A DNA stretch of 64,000 nt from Pseudomonas sp. MYb118 (GCF_040947875.1 NZ_JBFRXN010000001.1:558001-622000), one strand, 5' to 3'; counted from the stretch's first letter, positions 51,098-60,012 are shown. Notes: generated by a model from the sequence alone, not told the origin. Numbers and translations are program-made.

Positions 51098-51961
51098 ATG
51101 AATTGGGATGACGCGCGGGTTTTTCTCGCGGTGTGCCGGGAGTCGACCTTGCGCGGTGCCGCGCGGGTGCTGGGGGTGGATCAGGCGACGGTGGGGCGTC
51201 GGGTGTCGGCGCTGGAAAAGACCCTGAATGCCACGCTGTTTCTGCGCACTTCCGAAGGGTACGCGCTGACCGCCGTCGGTGAAGCGGCGTTGCAGGCCGT
51301 GGAGAAAATGGAGCATTCGGCGCTGGAGCTGCAACGGCGCATTCAAGGCCTCGACGATCGCCTGACCGGGACCGTGCGGGTCAGCACCACCGATTCGATG
51401 GCCATCGACTTCCTGATCCCGGCGATTGCCCGGCTGCACCAGCGCCACCCCGAGGTGCGGGTGCAACTGGATGCCTCGACCAATATCCTGAGCCTGTCCA
51501 AGCGCGAGGCGGACATTGCCGTGCGCAACACCCGGCCGGACAACCCGGACCTGATCGCCCGGCGCATCGCCCGTTGGCCGGTGGGGCTGTTCGCCTCGCA
51601 AGCCTACATCGACGCCCACGGCGTACCCGCGCCGGGCTCGGCGTTCGAGGGGCATGACCTGGTGGTGTATCAGCCATACATGCAGGGCAACCGGGAACTG
51701 ACCCTGGTGGCGGAACCGCCGGGGCGAGGGCGCATTGTCGCGAGCCTGAGTTCGAGCCTGCTGGTGCGGCGCTCAATTGCCGCGGGGATCGGCTTGGGGG
51801 AGATTCCGGTGTACATGGGCGAGAGGGACGGGCTGGTCAGGTTGTGGCCGGAGCGCACGCGACCCTTGCCCTACGACGTGTGGCTGGTCACCCACGCCGA
51901 CCTGCGGCACACCGCGAGGGTGCGCGCAGTGATTGATGAGATTGTCGAGGTGTTTGCCTAG
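51098..51961 (+). CDS. LysR-family regulator of the MFS gene
   Basis: A 287-residue LysR protein. The HTH reads DDARVFLAVCRESTLRGAARVLGVDQATVGRRVSALE, in which the usual SQPAVS is replaced by DQATVGRR, as in a subgroup that often controls divergent transporters. GGGGAACAG precedes the ATG. It is 111 bases from the MFS start. Effector unknown. Confidence 0.87.
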   Translation: MNWDDARVFLAVCRESTLRGAARVLGVDQATVGRRVSALEKTLNATLFLRTSEGYALTAVGEAALQAVEKMEHSALELQRRIQGLDDRLTGTVRVSTTDSMAIDFLIPAIARLHQRHPEVRVQLDASTNILSLSKREADIAVRNTRPDNPDLIARRIARWPVGLFASQAYIDAHGVPAPGSAFEGHDLVVYQPYMQGNRELTLVAEPPGRGRIVASLSSSLLVRRSIAAGIGLGEIPVYMGERDGLVRLWPERTRPLPYDVWLVTHADLRHTARVRAVIDEIVEVFA

Positions 51962-51967
51962 ATTCTC

Positions 51968-52058
51968 CTGTAGGAGCGAGCTTGCTCGCGATGGCGGTGT
52001 GTCAGCCAACCTCTATGTGACTGATGTATCGCCATCGCGAGCAAGCTCGCTCCTACAG
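51968..52058. repeat. REPIN
   Basis: Facing arms CTGTAGGAGCGAGCTTGCTCG and CGAGCAAGCTCGCTCCTACAG, just after the LysR stop and before the convergent pirin gene. Confidence 0.92.
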
Positions 52059-52072
52059 GGGGGAGAAATGCC

Positions 52073-52795
52073 TCATGGCATTTCCGGCAACTCCTGCGCA
52101 CGCAAATCGAACACCAGCACTTCGGCATCCACGCCGTTGCTCAGGTTCAACAGCTGTTCATTGCGCACCCGCACGCCATCGCCTTCCTGCAATTGCACGC
52201 CGTTGAGTTCGACGCTGCCACGGGCCACGTGCACGTAGGCATAACGGTCGGCGGCCAGTTCCAGGGTGGCGCTTTCCTTGCCGTCGAACAGTCCGGCGTA
52301 GACCCGCGCATCCTGGCGCACTTTCAGCGAGCCGTGTTTCCCTTCCGGGGAAATGATCAGTTGCAGGCGTCCGCGTTTTTTCTCGGCGCTGAAATGCTCC
52401 TGCTGGTAGCGCGGCTTGGCGCCACTGACGTCCGGTACGATCCAGATTTGCAGGAAGTGCACGCCCTGGGTCGCCGAGTGGTTGAACTCGCTGTGGGCCA
52501 CGCCGCTGCCGGCACTCATCAGTTGTACGTCGCCCGGACGGATCACCGAACCGGTGCCCAGGGTGTCCTTGTGTTCCAGGGCGCCTTCGAGCACGTAGGA
52601 GAAGATCTCCATGTCGCGGTGCGGGTGTTGGCCAAAGCCCTTGCCGGCAGCGACGCGGTCATCGTTGATCACCAGCAGGTCGGAAAAACCCTGCTCCCGT
52701 GGGTTGCGGTAATTGGCGAAGGAGAAGGTGTGGAACGACTTCAACCAGCCATGATTGGCCATGCCGCGATCAGAAGCTTTACGAAGGGTCAGCAT
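52073..52795 (-). CDS. Pirin-family bicupin (YhhW-like quercetinase)
   Basis: A 240-residue bicupin. The N-terminal cupin has the metal motif GQHPHRDMEIFSYVLEG and SAGSGVAHSEFN, as in YhhW. Family members bind Fe or another metal and can cleave flavonols; a redox-sensing role is also proposed. The C-terminal cupin is present (YAYVHVARGSVELNG). Cytoplasmic. The upstream gap (52796-53129) holds a REPIN and AT-richer sequence without another recognisable feature. Confidence 0.87.
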   Translation of the reverse strand: MLTLRKASDRGMANHGWLKSFHTFSFANYRNPREQGFSDLLVINDDRVAAGKGFGQHPHRDMEIFSYVLEGALEHKDTLGTGSVIRPGDVQLMSAGSGVAHSEFNHSATQGVHFLQIWIVPDVSGAKPRYQQEHFSAEKKRGRLQLIISPEGKHGSLKVRQDARVYAGLFDGKESATLELAADRYAYVHVARGSVELNGVQLQEGDGVRVRNEQLLNLSNGVDAEVLVFDLRAQELPEMP

Positions 52796-52983
52796 GATGG
52801 AATCTCCTGTGTTGGACGTTGATTCGTCCGAGTGAGGAGAAGGTTAATGGTTATCCTGTGGTGCAATAAGTAGATGAAAATTGAAATACTGTCTCCTTTG
52901 AGTTGACAGTGATGTGCGGGCAGCGCTGGGCTGTAGAGCTGGGCCATAATGCTCGCCATGATCGGTGCCTGAATGTGTAATCC

Positions 52984-53073
52984 CTGTGGGAGCGAGCCTG
53001 CTCGCGATGGCGGCGTGTCAGTCACAACAGGTTGCAGTTGACACCGTCATGGCGAGCAGGCTCGCTCCCACAG
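52984..53073. repeat. REPIN
   Basis: Facing arms CTGTGGGAGCGAGCCTGCTCG and CGAGCAGGCTCGCTCCCACAG; the right arm begins CATGGCGAG instead of CATCGCGAG. It lies between the divergent pirin and GlxA-type genes. Confidence 0.9.
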
Positions 53074-53129
53074 TGCATCTGCGCACCTGGGCCCGAAGAC
53101 TTTTTTGAATTTTCAGTGATGTGCAACCC

Positions 53130-54080
53130 ATGAAAACCGTGGCAATGGTGCTGTTCCCCGACTTTCTCCTGCTCGACATGGCCGGGCCCATGGAGGTGTT
53201 CTCCATCGCCAATCGTTACCTCAAGCCGGATGACCATTACGTGCTGTCGACCATCGGCACCGTGCCCGGTGCGTTGCGTGCCTCCAACGGAGTGAACGTG
53301 CAGGCCGACCTGCACATCGACCAGGCCTGCGATGGTTATGACCTGCTGCTCATACCCGGCGGCCCCGGTGCCTACAACGAAAAGCATCCGCCGCTGCTCG
53401 AATGGCTCAGGCACAACGTCGGACGGTCCAGGGCCTATGGGTCGATCTGCACCGGTGCCTTTGTGCTCGGGCATGCCGGGTTGATCGACGGTTATCGGGT
53501 CACCACCCACTGGCATTACACCGAACGGCTGATCAAGGGCTTCCCCAAGGCCACGGTGGAAACCGACCAGATTTTCGTGCAGGACCGCAACCTGATGACC
53601 TCCGGTGGCGTCACGGCCGGCATCGACCTGGCGCTCGCCGTGGTTGCCGAAGACCATGGCAAGAAGGTTGCCCAGGACGTGGCCAAGGTGTTGCTGGTGG
53701 TGATGAAGCGCCAGGGCGGGCAGGCGCAGTTCAGCCCGTTGATGGCCGCGGTCGCGCCCCAGGAAACCGCGGTGACCCGGGTGCAGAATTACATGCTCGA
53801 ACACCTCGACGAAGCGTTCAGCATCGAGCGTCTGGCGGGCCTGGCCACCATGAGCCCGCGGCATTTCGCCAGGGTGTTCGCCCGGGAGGTGAACATGACA
53901 CCGATGGAGTTTTTGCAAAGCGCGCGCATCGACTGCGCGAGGAACCTGCTGGAAACCACCGAGCTGCCGCTCAAGACTGTGGCGTTCAAGAGCGGCTTCG
54001 GCAGTGTCCGGCACATGCGCTTTCTGTTCGGCGAAAAACTCGGCCTGACCCCGGCGCAGTACCGCGAGCAGTTCAGTTGA
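53130..54080 (+). CDS. GlxA-family AraC regulator with DJ-1/PfpI domain
   Basis: A 316-residue protein. The N-terminal DJ-1/PfpI-like domain (VAMVLFPDFLLLDMAGP; nucleophile-elbow GSICTGAFVLGHAG) is followed by a C-terminal AraC HTH pair (FSIERLAGLATMSPRHFARVF; PLKTVAFKSGFGSVRHMRFLF). Such proteins often sense amino-acid- or amine-derived ligands. ATG 53130 is used; GTG 53121 is possible. Target unknown; the convergent regulator follows after 160 bases. Confidence 0.85.
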   Translation: MKTVAMVLFPDFLLLDMAGPMEVFSIANRYLKPDDHYVLSTIGTVPGALRASNGVNVQADLHIDQACDGYDLLLIPGGPGAYNEKHPPLLEWLRHNVGRSRAYGSICTGAFVLGHAGLIDGYRVTTHWHYTERLIKGFPKATVETDQIFVQDRNLMTSGGVTAGIDLALAVVAEDHGKKVAQDVAKVLLVVMKRQGGQAQFSPLMAAVAPQETAVTRVQNYMLEHLDEAFSIERLAGLATMSPRHFARVFAREVNMTPMEFLQSARIDCARNLLETTELPLKTVAFKSGFGSVRHMRFLFGEKLGLTPAQYREQFS

Positions 54081-54201
54081 CGCTGATATGTCCGTTGTGC
54101 GCACCGTGATGGCCGTGACGCTCCCCCTTTGGCCGTTTTTCCGTCACCGATGGCTGCCAATATACCGGTGAACGTTTTGCAAGGAGGTGCAGGGCGCCCG
54201 T

Positions 54202-54234
54202 ATGTCATTGAGCTATCACGGGTTTGCCCGATGA
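54202..54234 (+). other. Possible 10-codon leader ORF with strong ribosome-binding site
   Basis: AAGGAGGTG at 54181-54189 lies about 12 nt upstream of ATG 54202, which encodes MSLSYHGFAR and stops (TGA 54232-54234). The stop is in the same frame as the regulator ATG at 54241, only six bases on, and that ATG has no good ribosome-binding site of its own. It could be a coupling leader or a nonsense break in a longer N-terminus. Confidence 0.4.
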
Positions 54235-54240
54235 ACGCGC

Positions 54241-55725
54241 ATGAACAGTCTCAGACAGTTGAACACCGAGACCGTGCTGCATTTCGGTCCCTACGCCTTT
54301 CATCTGCGGCAACGGTTGATCCTCGAGGATGACCGACCGCTGCGCATGGGCGGCCGCGCCCTGGACATTCTCCAGGTGTTGGTCGAGCACGCAGGCGATA
54401 TCGTCAGCAAGGACGAATTGATTGCCCGGGTGTGGCCGACGTCGGTGGTCGAGGACATCAACCTGCGCGTGCACATTGCCGCTTTGCGTCGTGCCCTGGG
54501 GGATGGGCAGAACGGGCAACGCTACATCGACAATGTGCCGCAACGCGGTTATCGCTTCATTGCCCCGGTGCGATATGCACCCGTCGGCACCGAGGTCCCG
54601 CTCGACTGCGCGCTGAGGATTCAGCACAACCTGCCGGCACGGCTGACACCGGTCACCGGGCGCGACTCGCTGGTGGCCAGCCTGGTGCGCCAATTGCCGG
54701 TTTCTCGACTCATGAGCCTGGTCGGCCCCGGCGGCATGGGCAAGACCACCGTGGCGCTGCGCGTGGCCGAACTGCTGTTGCAGCATTATCGCGACGGCGT
54801 CTGGCTGGTCGATCTGACGGCAGTCGATGACCCGGCGCAAGTGGAAGATCACCTGAGCCGTGTCCTCGAACTGGAAGTCGGCACCACGCTGGCATCCCTG
54901 GCCGACTGGCATGCACTGCTGGTGCTGGACAATTGCGAACACCTGCACGAGCGTTGCCGAACGCTGGTGGAAACCCTGCTGCAATCGTCGCCGCGCCTGT
55001 CGGTGCTGGTCACCAGTCGCGAGCCGTTGCAGGTGCAGGGTGAAAACGTCCAGGCCTTGCCGCCACTGACGGTCCCGCCGAGGTCGGCGCTGCACAGCGT
55101 GAACGAGGCCATGGGTTATTCGGCGGTGCAACTGTTCGTCAGTCGTGCCCGCGCCCGTCAACAAGGGTTCGCTCTGCGCGAGCAGGACCTGGCGACCGTG
55201 GGCGAAATCTGCCGCCGCCTCGACGGCCTGCCGCTGGCCATCGAGCTGGCGGCGGGGCAAGTCGATGCGCTGGCGCTGGTCGGGGTGCAGGCCCAGCTCG
55301 ATAACTGTTTGCAGCTGCTGTCCCAGGGGCGCCGTACCGCCGTACCGCGCCATCAGACCCTCGAAGCCGCGCTGGACTGGAGCTACGACCAGCTCAGCCC
55401 GCAGGAGCAAGTGGTGTTGCAGCGTCTGGCGGTGTTCAAGAAAGCCTTTACTCTGGACGCGGCGATTGGCGTGCTCGGTTGCCCGGCGCTGGTGCCGGCA
55501 CGGCTGATGGAAAGCTTGCAAAGCCTGGTGCGCAAGTCGCTGCTCTCGGTGGAGCAGGGCGGCGGCCCGGCCCGCTACCGTTTCCTCAACACCACTCGCA
55601 GCTATGCCCTGGAAAAGCTCGAAAGCAGCGGCGAACTGCGCGCTGTCGAGATGCGCTATGCGCGCTACATCAGCCAGACTTCCCTGGATTCAAAGGGGCC
55701 GGTGGGGCTGCAACTGGTCGAGTAG
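54241..55725 (+). CDS. Winged-helix/NTPase regulator, C-terminally truncated paralogue
   Basis: A 494-residue protein. An OmpR/PhoB-type winged helix (residues 10-105: LRMGGRALDILQVLVEHAG, EDINLRVHIAALRRALGD) is followed by an AAA/STAND NTPase domain with Walker A GPGGMGKTT and Walker B LLVLDNCEH. The closely related protein encoded at 55690-58494 continues for another ~400 residues of TPR-like helices. Here homology stops after TRSYALEKLESSGELR..., and the last ~12 residues are antisense to the paralogue's end. It is probably a truncated, possibly still DNA-binding, regulator. Confidence 0.8.
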   Translation: MNSLRQLNTETVLHFGPYAFHLRQRLILEDDRPLRMGGRALDILQVLVEHAGDIVSKDELIARVWPTSVVEDINLRVHIAALRRALGDGQNGQRYIDNVPQRGYRFIAPVRYAPVGTEVPLDCALRIQHNLPARLTPVTGRDSLVASLVRQLPVSRLMSLVGPGGMGKTTVALRVAELLLQHYRDGVWLVDLTAVDDPAQVEDHLSRVLELEVGTTLASLADWHALLVLDNCEHLHERCRTLVETLLQSSPRLSVLVTSREPLQVQGENVQALPPLTVPPRSALHSVNEAMGYSAVQLFVSRARARQQGFALREQDLATVGEICRRLDGLPLAIELAAGQVDALALVGVQAQLDNCLQLLSQGRRTAVPRHQTLEAALDWSYDQLSPQEQVVLQRLAVFKKAFTLDAAIGVLGCPALVPARLMESLQSLVRKSLLSVEQGGGPARYRFLNTTRSYALEKLESSGELRAVEMRYARYISQTSLDSKGPVGLQLVE

Positions 55726-58494
55726 TCGCCGCACTTTCACCAGGTCCGGCGTGGCATGACCCTCGGTGAAACGGTAGAAGATCGGCGCCAACAGCGTGTG
55801 GGCCTGCTGCTGACGACCCTGGCGCTGCCACAGTTGCGCCAGCGAGGTGGCGCTGCGCAGCTCCCAGGCCAGCGCACCCTGTTGTTTCGCCACGTTCAGC
55901 GCCCGGATCAACAGGTCCTCGGCGGCCTGGTTATTCAACAGGTAATCTTCGGCCAGCAGGGCTTCGGCCCTGGCCCGGAGAATTTCCGCCGTGTTCCAGC
56001 CGGCGATGCCGGTGTCGGCGCGTTGTATCAGATCATCGTCGATGAACGTGCTGTCCAGAGTGATCAGCAGGTCCTTGATCAAGCCCACGCTGGGTTTGAA
56101 TGGCAGGCGCGCTTCGTCGCGGTCGATCACTTGGGCGTAATGCCTGGCCCAGGTGTAGAACAGCGGCACCGAGTGTTTCTGCGCCTGCTCCAGCAACAGC
56201 CGCAGCAGTTCGCGCGCGCTGCGAGTGTCGCCGTTGTAGTGGGCGATCAGGCAACCGGCCAGGGCCAGGGTGTAGCAGATCGACGTGCCGTGATTGATCT
56301 GTAGCGCGATGTCCAGCGCCTGCCGGGCGGTGCGCCAGGCCTGCTCGGGTTGACCTTGCAGCCAGAGAATACGCGCCAGGATGGTCAGCGACGCGACGCT
56401 CTGGTCGTACTGCACGCCAAAACCGTGGGTGAAACGATTGAGGTGGCCGCTCTGGGCCATGCGTTGCAGTACCTGCTCGGCATCCACCCGCGCTTGTGCC
56501 TGATCCCCGGCAAAGTGCAGCGCCAGCACCCGCAGGCGCTGGGTGCTGAGCGACAGCACGGCGTCGCCATGCAGGCCCAGGCGGTCGAATTGCTGGCTCT
56601 GCTCCAGGGCCAATTGATAATGGGCGCAACACAGATTGACCGCCATGTGCCCGGACACCGCCCGCAGTTGGCCGGCGATGTCGTTGCATTGCCGCGCCAG
56701 GACCCGCGCGTTGACGAACGCTTCGATGGTTTCCGGCGTGGGGCCCTGGGTGTGGTAGCAGGAGCTGCCGAGCGCCAGTTGCAGGGCGATTTCCACCTTG
56801 GGGCTGGGCTCGGCGGCCGCCTGCAACAGGGCCAGCGCCTTGCGCACGTACTGGCCGTGTTCCTTGAGCAGTGACAGTTCCTGCCACAGCGGCGTAGACG
56901 TGGCGGTCAGGCGGATCGCCAGGCCTTGAGGGCCCTGGGTGGTCAAGCCCCAGTCGAGCGCCGAGCGGATGTCTTCCAGGCTGCGGGCATAACGCTCGAT
57001 CCACATCGCCGTCGGTATCCGCTCCCAGTCGTCGCGGGCCTGTTCCATCAAGGCCAGGCAGCGTTCGGCGTGGCGTTCGCGGGTACCCGGCAGATCGGAA
57101 GCCAGGCCGAGTTTTTCCAGGGCATAACTGCGGGTGGTGTCGAGTAAACGGTAGAACACGTCCTCGTCGCCGACCTCGACGTTCAGCAAGGACTTGGCCA
57201 CCAGTTGCGTGATCGAACCGAACACCTCGCGCGGTTCAATGTGTTCGCCGCCGATCACGGCGGCGGCCGATTCCAGGGTGAAACTGCCGCGGAACATGCC
57301 CAGGCGACGCAGGCAGGTCTGCTCGCAGGCGCTGAGCAGTTCGAAGCTCCAGTCCAGCGTGGCCCGCAGGGTCTGGTGCCGGCCCAGCACCGCCGGGCAA
57401 CCCTGGGTCAGCAGGCGGAAGCTGCCTTGCAGTTGCTTGAGCAAACCGCTCAAACCCAGGGGACCGACCTGCGCCGCCGCCAGTTCGATCGCCAGCGGGA
57501 TGCCGTCCAGGCGCTGGCAGATCTCGATCGCCAGCGGCAATTCAGCGTCGCTCAGTTCAAAACTGTCGTGACTGGTCATCGCCCGTTCGGCAAACAGTTG
57601 CAGCGCCGAAAACGTCATGGCCTGGGCGCGATCGAGCACCGCGATGGGGGGCGGGCAGTCCAGCGATTCCAGGCGTTGCACGAATTCGCCTTCAGCGCGC
57701 AGGCCTTCACGGCTGGTGGCCAGGATGTGGATCTGCGGTGCGGCGCGCAGCAGGTTTTCACACAGCAGGGCCACGGTGTCGATCAGGTGTTCGCAATTGT
57801 CGATCACCAGCAGCATTTGCCGCTCACGCAGGAAGGCGCCGAGTTCGCTGAACGTTTCACCCTCGTGCAACGACAGTTCGAGCAGGTTGGCCAGGTGTGT
57901 GGTAATCATCGCCGGTTTGTTGATCGGCGCCAGGTCCAGCAGCAGGATGCCGTCGCTGTAGCGCCCGATCAGTTGCTCGGCGACCCGCAGGGCCACGGTG
58001 GTCTTGCCGATTCCGCCGGGCCCCACCAGGGTGATGAAGCGCTGGCGCGGCAACTGGGTCACCAGGTTGTCGACCAGGGTCTGCCGGCCGATCATGCGGG
58101 TGCGCCGCAACGGCAGGTTATGACCGCCAGGTGTTGGTGCGGGCGGGGTGGCCGGTTGTTCGCCATGCTCCAGCGAATACGGCGCCACGAAGCTGTAACC
58201 ACGCTGCGCCACGGTGACGATGTAGCGTTGCCCGGCCTGACCATCGCCCAGCGCCTTGCGCAAGGCGGCCATGTGCACTCGCAGGTTGATGTCTTCGACG
58301 ACACTGTTGGGCCAGACGCCAGCGATCAGCGTCTGTTTGCTCACCACGTTGCCGGCGTGTTCCAGCAGGATCAGCAGGATGTCCATGGCGCGTCGGCCCA
58401 GGCGCACCGGTTGATCGGCTTCCATGACCAGACGTTGTCCGGGATAGATCCGGTAGGGACCGAAATGGATCGCCTGGGCGTGGGGTGGGGTCAA
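55690..58494 (-). CDS. Winged-helix/NTPase/TPR transcriptional regulator
   Basis: About 934 residues. An OmpR-type winged helix (residues 10-105: GRRAMDILLILLEHAG, EDINLRVHMAALRKALGD) is followed by a STAND NTPase (Walker A GPGGIGKTT, Walker B LLVIDNCEH, DGIPLAIELAAAQ) and a C-terminal TPR-like helical region (about 520-930). TTG 58494 is preferred because AGGAG lies 8 nt upstream and homology with the paralogue begins right after it; ATG 58695 would add 67 non-conserved residues. These regulators sense an unknown signal through the helical repeats. It converges with and overlaps its paralogue by 36 bases. Confidence 0.85.
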   Translation of the reverse strand: MTPPHAQAIHFGPYRIYPGQRLVMEADQPVRLGRRAMDILLILLEHAGNVVSKQTLIAGVWPNSVVEDINLRVHMAALRKALGDGQAGQRYIVTVAQRGYSFVAPYSLEHGEQPATPPAPTPGGHNLPLRRTRMIGRQTLVDNLVTQLPRQRFITLVGPGGIGKTTVALRVAEQLIGRYSDGILLLDLAPINKPAMITTHLANLLELSLHEGETFSELGAFLRERQMLLVIDNCEHLIDTVALLCENLLRAAPQIHILATSREGLRAEGEFVQRLESLDCPPPIAVLDRAQAMTFSALQLFAERAMTSHDSFELSDAELPLAIEICQRLDGIPLAIELAAAQVGPLGLSGLLKQLQGSFRLLTQGCPAVLGRHQTLRATLDWSFELLSACEQTCLRRLGMFRGSFTLESAAAVIGGEHIEPREVFGSITQLVAKSLLNVEVGDEDVFYRLLDTTRSYALEKLGLASDLPGTRERHAERCLALMEQARDDWERIPTAMWIERYARSLEDIRSALDWGLTTQGPQGLAIRLTATSTPLWQELSLLKEHGQYVRKALALLQAAAEPSPKVEIALQLALGSSCYHTQGPTPETIEAFVNARVLARQCNDIAGQLRAVSGHMAVNLCCAHYQLALEQSQQFDRLGLHGDAVLSLSTQRLRVLALHFAGDQAQARVDAEQVLQRMAQSGHLNRFTHGFGVQYDQSVASLTILARILWLQGQPEQAWRTARQALDIALQINHGTSICYTLALAGCLIAHYNGDTRSARELLRLLLEQAQKHSVPLFYTWARHYAQVIDRDEARLPFKPSVGLIKDLLITLDSTFIDDDLIQRADTGIAGWNTAEILRARAEALLAEDYLLNNQAAEDLLIRALNVAKQQGALAWELRSATSLAQLWQRQGRQQQAHTLLAPIFYRFTEGHATPDLVKVRRLLDQLQPHRPL

Positions 58495-58683
58495 TGGAGG
58501 TGCTCCTGCTTGCAGCCGTCTGGTACGTATAACCCGAGCATTTTTATCAGGTTTTTGTTGCAAAGCAATGTGCGGGCCAATGCCCGTGCGGTGCCGATGC
58601 GCCGCCGGGCTTTTCCGACCGCGCGAATAGACCGGCTGCGCCGCGTGCATGGGTGATGCCAAGGCATTTGGGGCGCCAGGAAA

Positions 58684-58703
58684 AATTAACAACATTTAAC
58701 TCG
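58684..58703. promoter_or_regulatory. 20-bp element, copy 1 (upstream of flavodoxin-family gene)
   Basis: AATTAACAACATTTAACTCG lies in the 325-base gap between the divergent regulator (58494) and flavodoxin-family (58820) genes. An inverted copy with one mismatch is at 59930-59949. The repeat is too long to be chance in this GC-rich DNA and fits a shared operator. Nothing else recognisable is in this gap. Confidence 0.6.
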
Positions 58704-58819
58704 TGCTGGGTCCGGTCTACGCCCAAAACTCTGCATCTTCAACGCCCATCGGTCGGGCGCAACCCGACTGACGGCGTGACCTGGTTGCAAAAGGAATGGT
58801 TCGTCATGAGGACGCCGCA

Positions 58820-59395
58820 ATGAGCAGCGTGGTAGTGGTCTATCACAGTGGCTACGGGCACACCCGCGTCATTGCCGAGGCCGTGGCCCAGGGGGTTGAA
58901 CGCCACCCGGGCAGCACCTGCCTGTTGATTTCGGTGGAAGACGTCGACCAGCAGTGGGAGCGTTTGCACAACGCCGACGCGATCATTTTTGGTGCGCCGA
59001 CCTACATGGGCAGCGCCTCGGCGCGCTTCAAGGCCTTCATGGAAGCCACCTCGGCGTTCTACCTGACCCAGCCGTGGCGCGACAAGCTCGCGGCGGGCTT
59101 CACCAATTCCGGCAGCCTGTGCGGCGACAAGCTCAACACCTTGTTGCAGATGGCGGTGTTCGCCGCTCAGCATTCGATGATCTGGGTCGGGCTCGACGTA
59201 TTGCCGGCCCGCTCCGGCGGCGGGGCGTTCGACGGGCAGATGAATCGCCTGGGCAGCTCGCTGGGTGCCATGGCGCAATCGAACGTCGAACAACCGCCAG
59301 AATTGGCCCCGCCTGCCGAAGACCGCTGCACCGCCGCACACCTGGGTGAGCGAGTGGCGCGGCTGGCCGAGCGCATGGGGCATCCGCCCGTCTGA
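58820..59395 (+). CDS. Flavodoxin-family NAD(P)H-dependent oxidoreductase
   Basis: A 191-residue protein with the flavodoxin/WrbA fold: VVVVYHSGYGHTRVIAEAV (FMN phosphate loop), FGAPTYMGSASARFKAFMEA and GFTNSGSLCGDKLNTL. It binds FMN and probably reduces quinones. GAGG precedes ATG 58820. It converges with the short AraC gene, with a perfect hairpin between them. Confidence 0.87.
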   Translation: MSSVVVVYHSGYGHTRVIAEAVAQGVERHPGSTCLLISVEDVDQQWERLHNADAIIFGAPTYMGSASARFKAFMEATSAFYLTQPWRDKLAAGFTNSGSLCGDKLNTLLQMAVFAAQHSMIWVGLDVLPARSGGGAFDGQMNRLGSSLGAMAQSNVEQPPELAPPAEDRCTAAHLGERVARLAERMGHPPV

Positions 59396-59419
59396 TCAGG
59401 TTTTTCCGGGTGCTTTACG

Positions 59420-59450
59420 GCTGACCCTGCGCCGGTGGCGCAGGGTCAGC
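59420..59450. terminator. Perfect 14-bp hairpin between convergent genes
   Basis: GCTGACCCTGCGCC at 59420-59433 pairs perfectly with GGCGCAGGGTCAGC at 59437-59450 around GGT. It has no T-run on either side, but its place between two convergent genes suggests a bidirectional terminator or mRNA end-protector. Its right edge includes the AraC stop codon. Confidence 0.6.
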
Positions 59451-59877
59451 GTGCGTGAAACTGGGGGGCGTGGTGGGGCAGGGCGCGCACGGTGCGGCAG
59501 CGCCAGGCGAACGGGTTGATGCCTTCGCTGCGGGTGAAGATGTGGCAGAAATGGGCCTGGTCGCAGAAGCCGCATTCAAGGCTGATTTGCGTCAGGCTGC
59601 GGTCGGTGTCCTGGATCAATTGCTTGGCCCTTGCGATGCGCTGCTGACGGATCCAGTCCTGCGGCGAAAGGCCGGTGCTGCACTTGAACGCGCGGGAGAA
59701 ATGACTGCGCGAGAGGGCGCAGGCGCGGGCCAGGTCACTGACCTCGATGGCCTCGCCCAGGCGTTCCAGGATCAACTGCTTGGCCAGGGCTTCACGCCAG
59801 GGCGTCAGGCCACCCGTGGTTTTTTTCGGCGCTTGCGTAACGGCCAAACAGGCGGTGTTCTGCTGAGAATGGGCCAT
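59446..59877 (-). CDS. Short AraC-family regulator (HTH domain only)
   Basis: A 143-residue protein that is almost only an AraC DNA-binding domain: IEVSDLARACALSRSHFSRAFKCSTGLSPQDW and SLTQISLECGFCDQAHFCHIF. No ligand domain is present. In Pseudomonas such short proteins often act as direct activators. It is divergent from the LysR gene at 60013, and the second 20-bp element lies in the gap. Confidence 0.83.
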   Translation of the reverse strand: MAHSQQNTACLAVTQAPKKTTGGLTPWREALAKQLILERLGEAIEVSDLARACALSRSHFSRAFKCSTGLSPQDWIRQQRIARAKQLIQDTDRSLTQISLECGFCDQAHFCHIFTRSEGINPFAWRCRTVRALPHHAPQFHAR

Positions 59878-59929
59878 AACAAATGTCCGTGTCGGTGAAC
59901 TTCATTCTTGGTCGGGGGCCTCTGCCAGG

Positions 59930-59949
59930 CGAGTTAAACGTTGTTAATT
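59930..59949. promoter_or_regulatory. 20-bp element, copy 2 (between AraC and LysR genes)
   Basis: CGAGTTAAACGTTGTTAATT is the reverse complement, with one mismatch, of the element at 58684-58703. It lies in the 135-base divergent gap between the short AraC gene and the LysR gene, about 64 bases upstream of the LysR start. Its core contains AACGTT, a palindrome. Confidence 0.6.
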
Positions 59950-60012
59950 GTGTCGATGTGCATACGAGATCGCGTAAAGTCCGACGCATTAAAAAAAAGG
60001 AAAGCCTTGCCC

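Noticed and set aside
54129..54332. 67-residue frame overlapping the truncated regulator start
   Set aside because: Different frame from the winged-helix domain, which is well supported, and no family match.
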